In this document: positions 63,473 to 64,000 of the stretch, one piece after another
Layout: the number at the start of each line of letters is the position of its first letter
Position numbering within the stretch: the stretch's first letter is position 1
DNA from: Marinicellulosiphila megalodicopiae
GTDB taxonomy: Bacteria; Pseudomonadota; Gammaproteobacteria; Pseudomonadales; Natronospirillaceae
NCBI RefSeq assembly: GCF_045862395.1
Contig: NZ_AP023087.1
Location: 3,100,001-3,164,000, forward strand
DNA: 64,000 nt
Direction: 5' to 3'
Notes under the pieces: model-generated
What the model saw: the letters and a program-made list of their open reading frames with translations, nothing else
What the model was told of the DNA's origin: nothing
Databases searched by the model: none
Position numbers and translations under genes: made by a program

Positions 63473-64000
63473 CTAAAACAAATTTAACCCAAACCCACGT
63501 TTCACATTATTAAGCACTTGGTTTGCTTCATCCTGTGATCGTTCACTGCCTTCTTTTAATATGGCAATCAGTTGCGATTTGTCGTCTATAAAATTAGCTC
63601 TTGCCTCACGTATGGGTTTGATTAAATCTTGCAAACGGTCTTCTAATATTTTTTTAGTTTTACCATCGCCCAACCCACCTGCTTGATATTGTGCTTTCAA
63701 GTTGGCCACAAACTTCTCATCACTATGAAACGCATCCAAATAAGTAAACACCACATTGCCTTCAATGCGTCCTGGCATATCAATTGAAATATGATTCGGA
63801 TCGGTGTACATAGATTTAACCGCTTTAGAAATCGTCTTTTGTGTTGAATCTAATAAAATGGCATTTCCCATGGATTTGGACATTTTTGACTGTCCATCTG
63901 TACTGGGCAATCTTGCCACTTTACTTAATAACGGTTTGCATTCTTGTAATATTTTTTCCTGAGCAATTGCATTTATCTTTCTTACAATTTCATTGGTTTG
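63473..64000 (-). CDS. trpS: tryptophanyl-tRNA synthetase, 5' part outside window
   Basis: The frame is open from the window edge to the stop at 63473 (175 residues visible; the start lies beyond 64000). QTNEIVRKIN near the edge and VARLPSTDGQSKMSKSMGNA, with the KMSKS signature for the adenylate step, identify the class Ic enzyme TrpS; the C-terminal anticodon-binding helices end NNVKRGFGLNLF. It charges tRNA-Trp. It lies upstream of the HAD pseudogene, 70 bp apart, in the same direction. Confidence 0.93.
   Translation of the reverse strand, partial: QTNEIVRKINAIAQEKILQECKPLLSKVARLPSTDGQSKMSKSMGNAILLDSTQKTISKAVKSMYTDPNHISIDMPGRIEGNVVFTYLDAFHSDEKFVANLKAQYQAGGLGDGKTKKILEDRLQDLIKPIREARANFIDDKSQLIAILKEGSERSQDEANQVLNNVKRGFGLNLF

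Noticed and set aside
1..64000. CRISPR arrays, tRNA, rRNA, prophage or restriction/defence islands
   Set aside because: No regularly spaced repeats, tRNA cloverleafs, phage structural genes or defence nucleases are visible; the only reverse transcriptase belongs to the group II intron and is not a retron or DGR enzyme.

Overview
The window is AT-rich chromosomal DNA of a gammaproteobacterium, most likely a marine member of the Oceanospirillales/Pseudomonadales side. The signs are a Vfr-type CRP next to an OsmC-family gene and speD, a CysI-type reductase coupled to a DUF934 gene, ETF-quinone oxidoreductase, FabA, DgkA, RsmJ, GreB, SdhE/YgfX/YgfZ and a polar-flagellar type flagellin/FlaG pair. 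The genus is inference; no rRNA or tRNA gene lies here.

Layout. 1-8.3 kb: a kinase-like DUF4032 gene (cut by the window edge), an exo/endonuclease-phosphatase family protein, dgkA, fabA, an AraC regulator, ssb, a YajR-type transporter, a lone glycogen-binding domain protein and ETF-QO. 8.3-16 kb: sulfite/nitrite reductase with DUF934, a 600-bp gene-free stretch that may hold a small RNA, a GGDEF cyclase, an MscS channel, sirB2, crp, osmC-like and speD. 16-22 kb is accessory: a lipoprotein/CBM6/GH43 arabinanase-like gene is split by a group II intron in the opposite orientation, followed by a Tat-exported multicopper oxidase. 22-27 kb: a lipoprotein, ung-alr-dnaB, slyX and a membrane-anchored cold shock protein. 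27.5-33.5 kb: a 1761-residue giant flagellin with a sigma-28 promoter, then flaG. 33.6-47.9 kb: topB, dinG, kdsA, ribE, DUF2185, ygfX-sdhE/ygfZ, an HDOD protein, a CHASE2 class III cyclase and an esterase-mgsA-cobT-cobC operon. 48-49.7 kb: a small envelope protein and a complete IS1595-family element with matching 8-bp target duplications. 49.7-55.9 kb: FAH hydrolase, FMN reductase, a SufR-like regulator, GNAT, slyD, greB, rsmJ, uppP, tsaB. 56-61 kb: a compact five-gene envelope operon (LolA-like protein, two FtsX/LolE-type permeases, LolD-like ATPase, beta-barrel). 61-64 kb: trhP, a HAD hydrolase pseudogene and the 3' part of trpS.

How the genes work together. The CHASE2 cyclase and CRP could form the two ends of a cAMP circuit. 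The GGDEF and HDOD proteins add second-messenger and stress signalling around a motility locus. The most distinctive items are the giant flagellin, whose insert is built of diverged repeat modules set between two related module pairs, and the LolA/FtsX/beta-barrel operon, which looks like a self-contained inner-to-outer-membrane export route with unknown cargo. Three lesions show ongoing genome change: the antisense group II intron, the cleanly inserted IS and the HAD pseudogene carrying both a stop and a frameshift.
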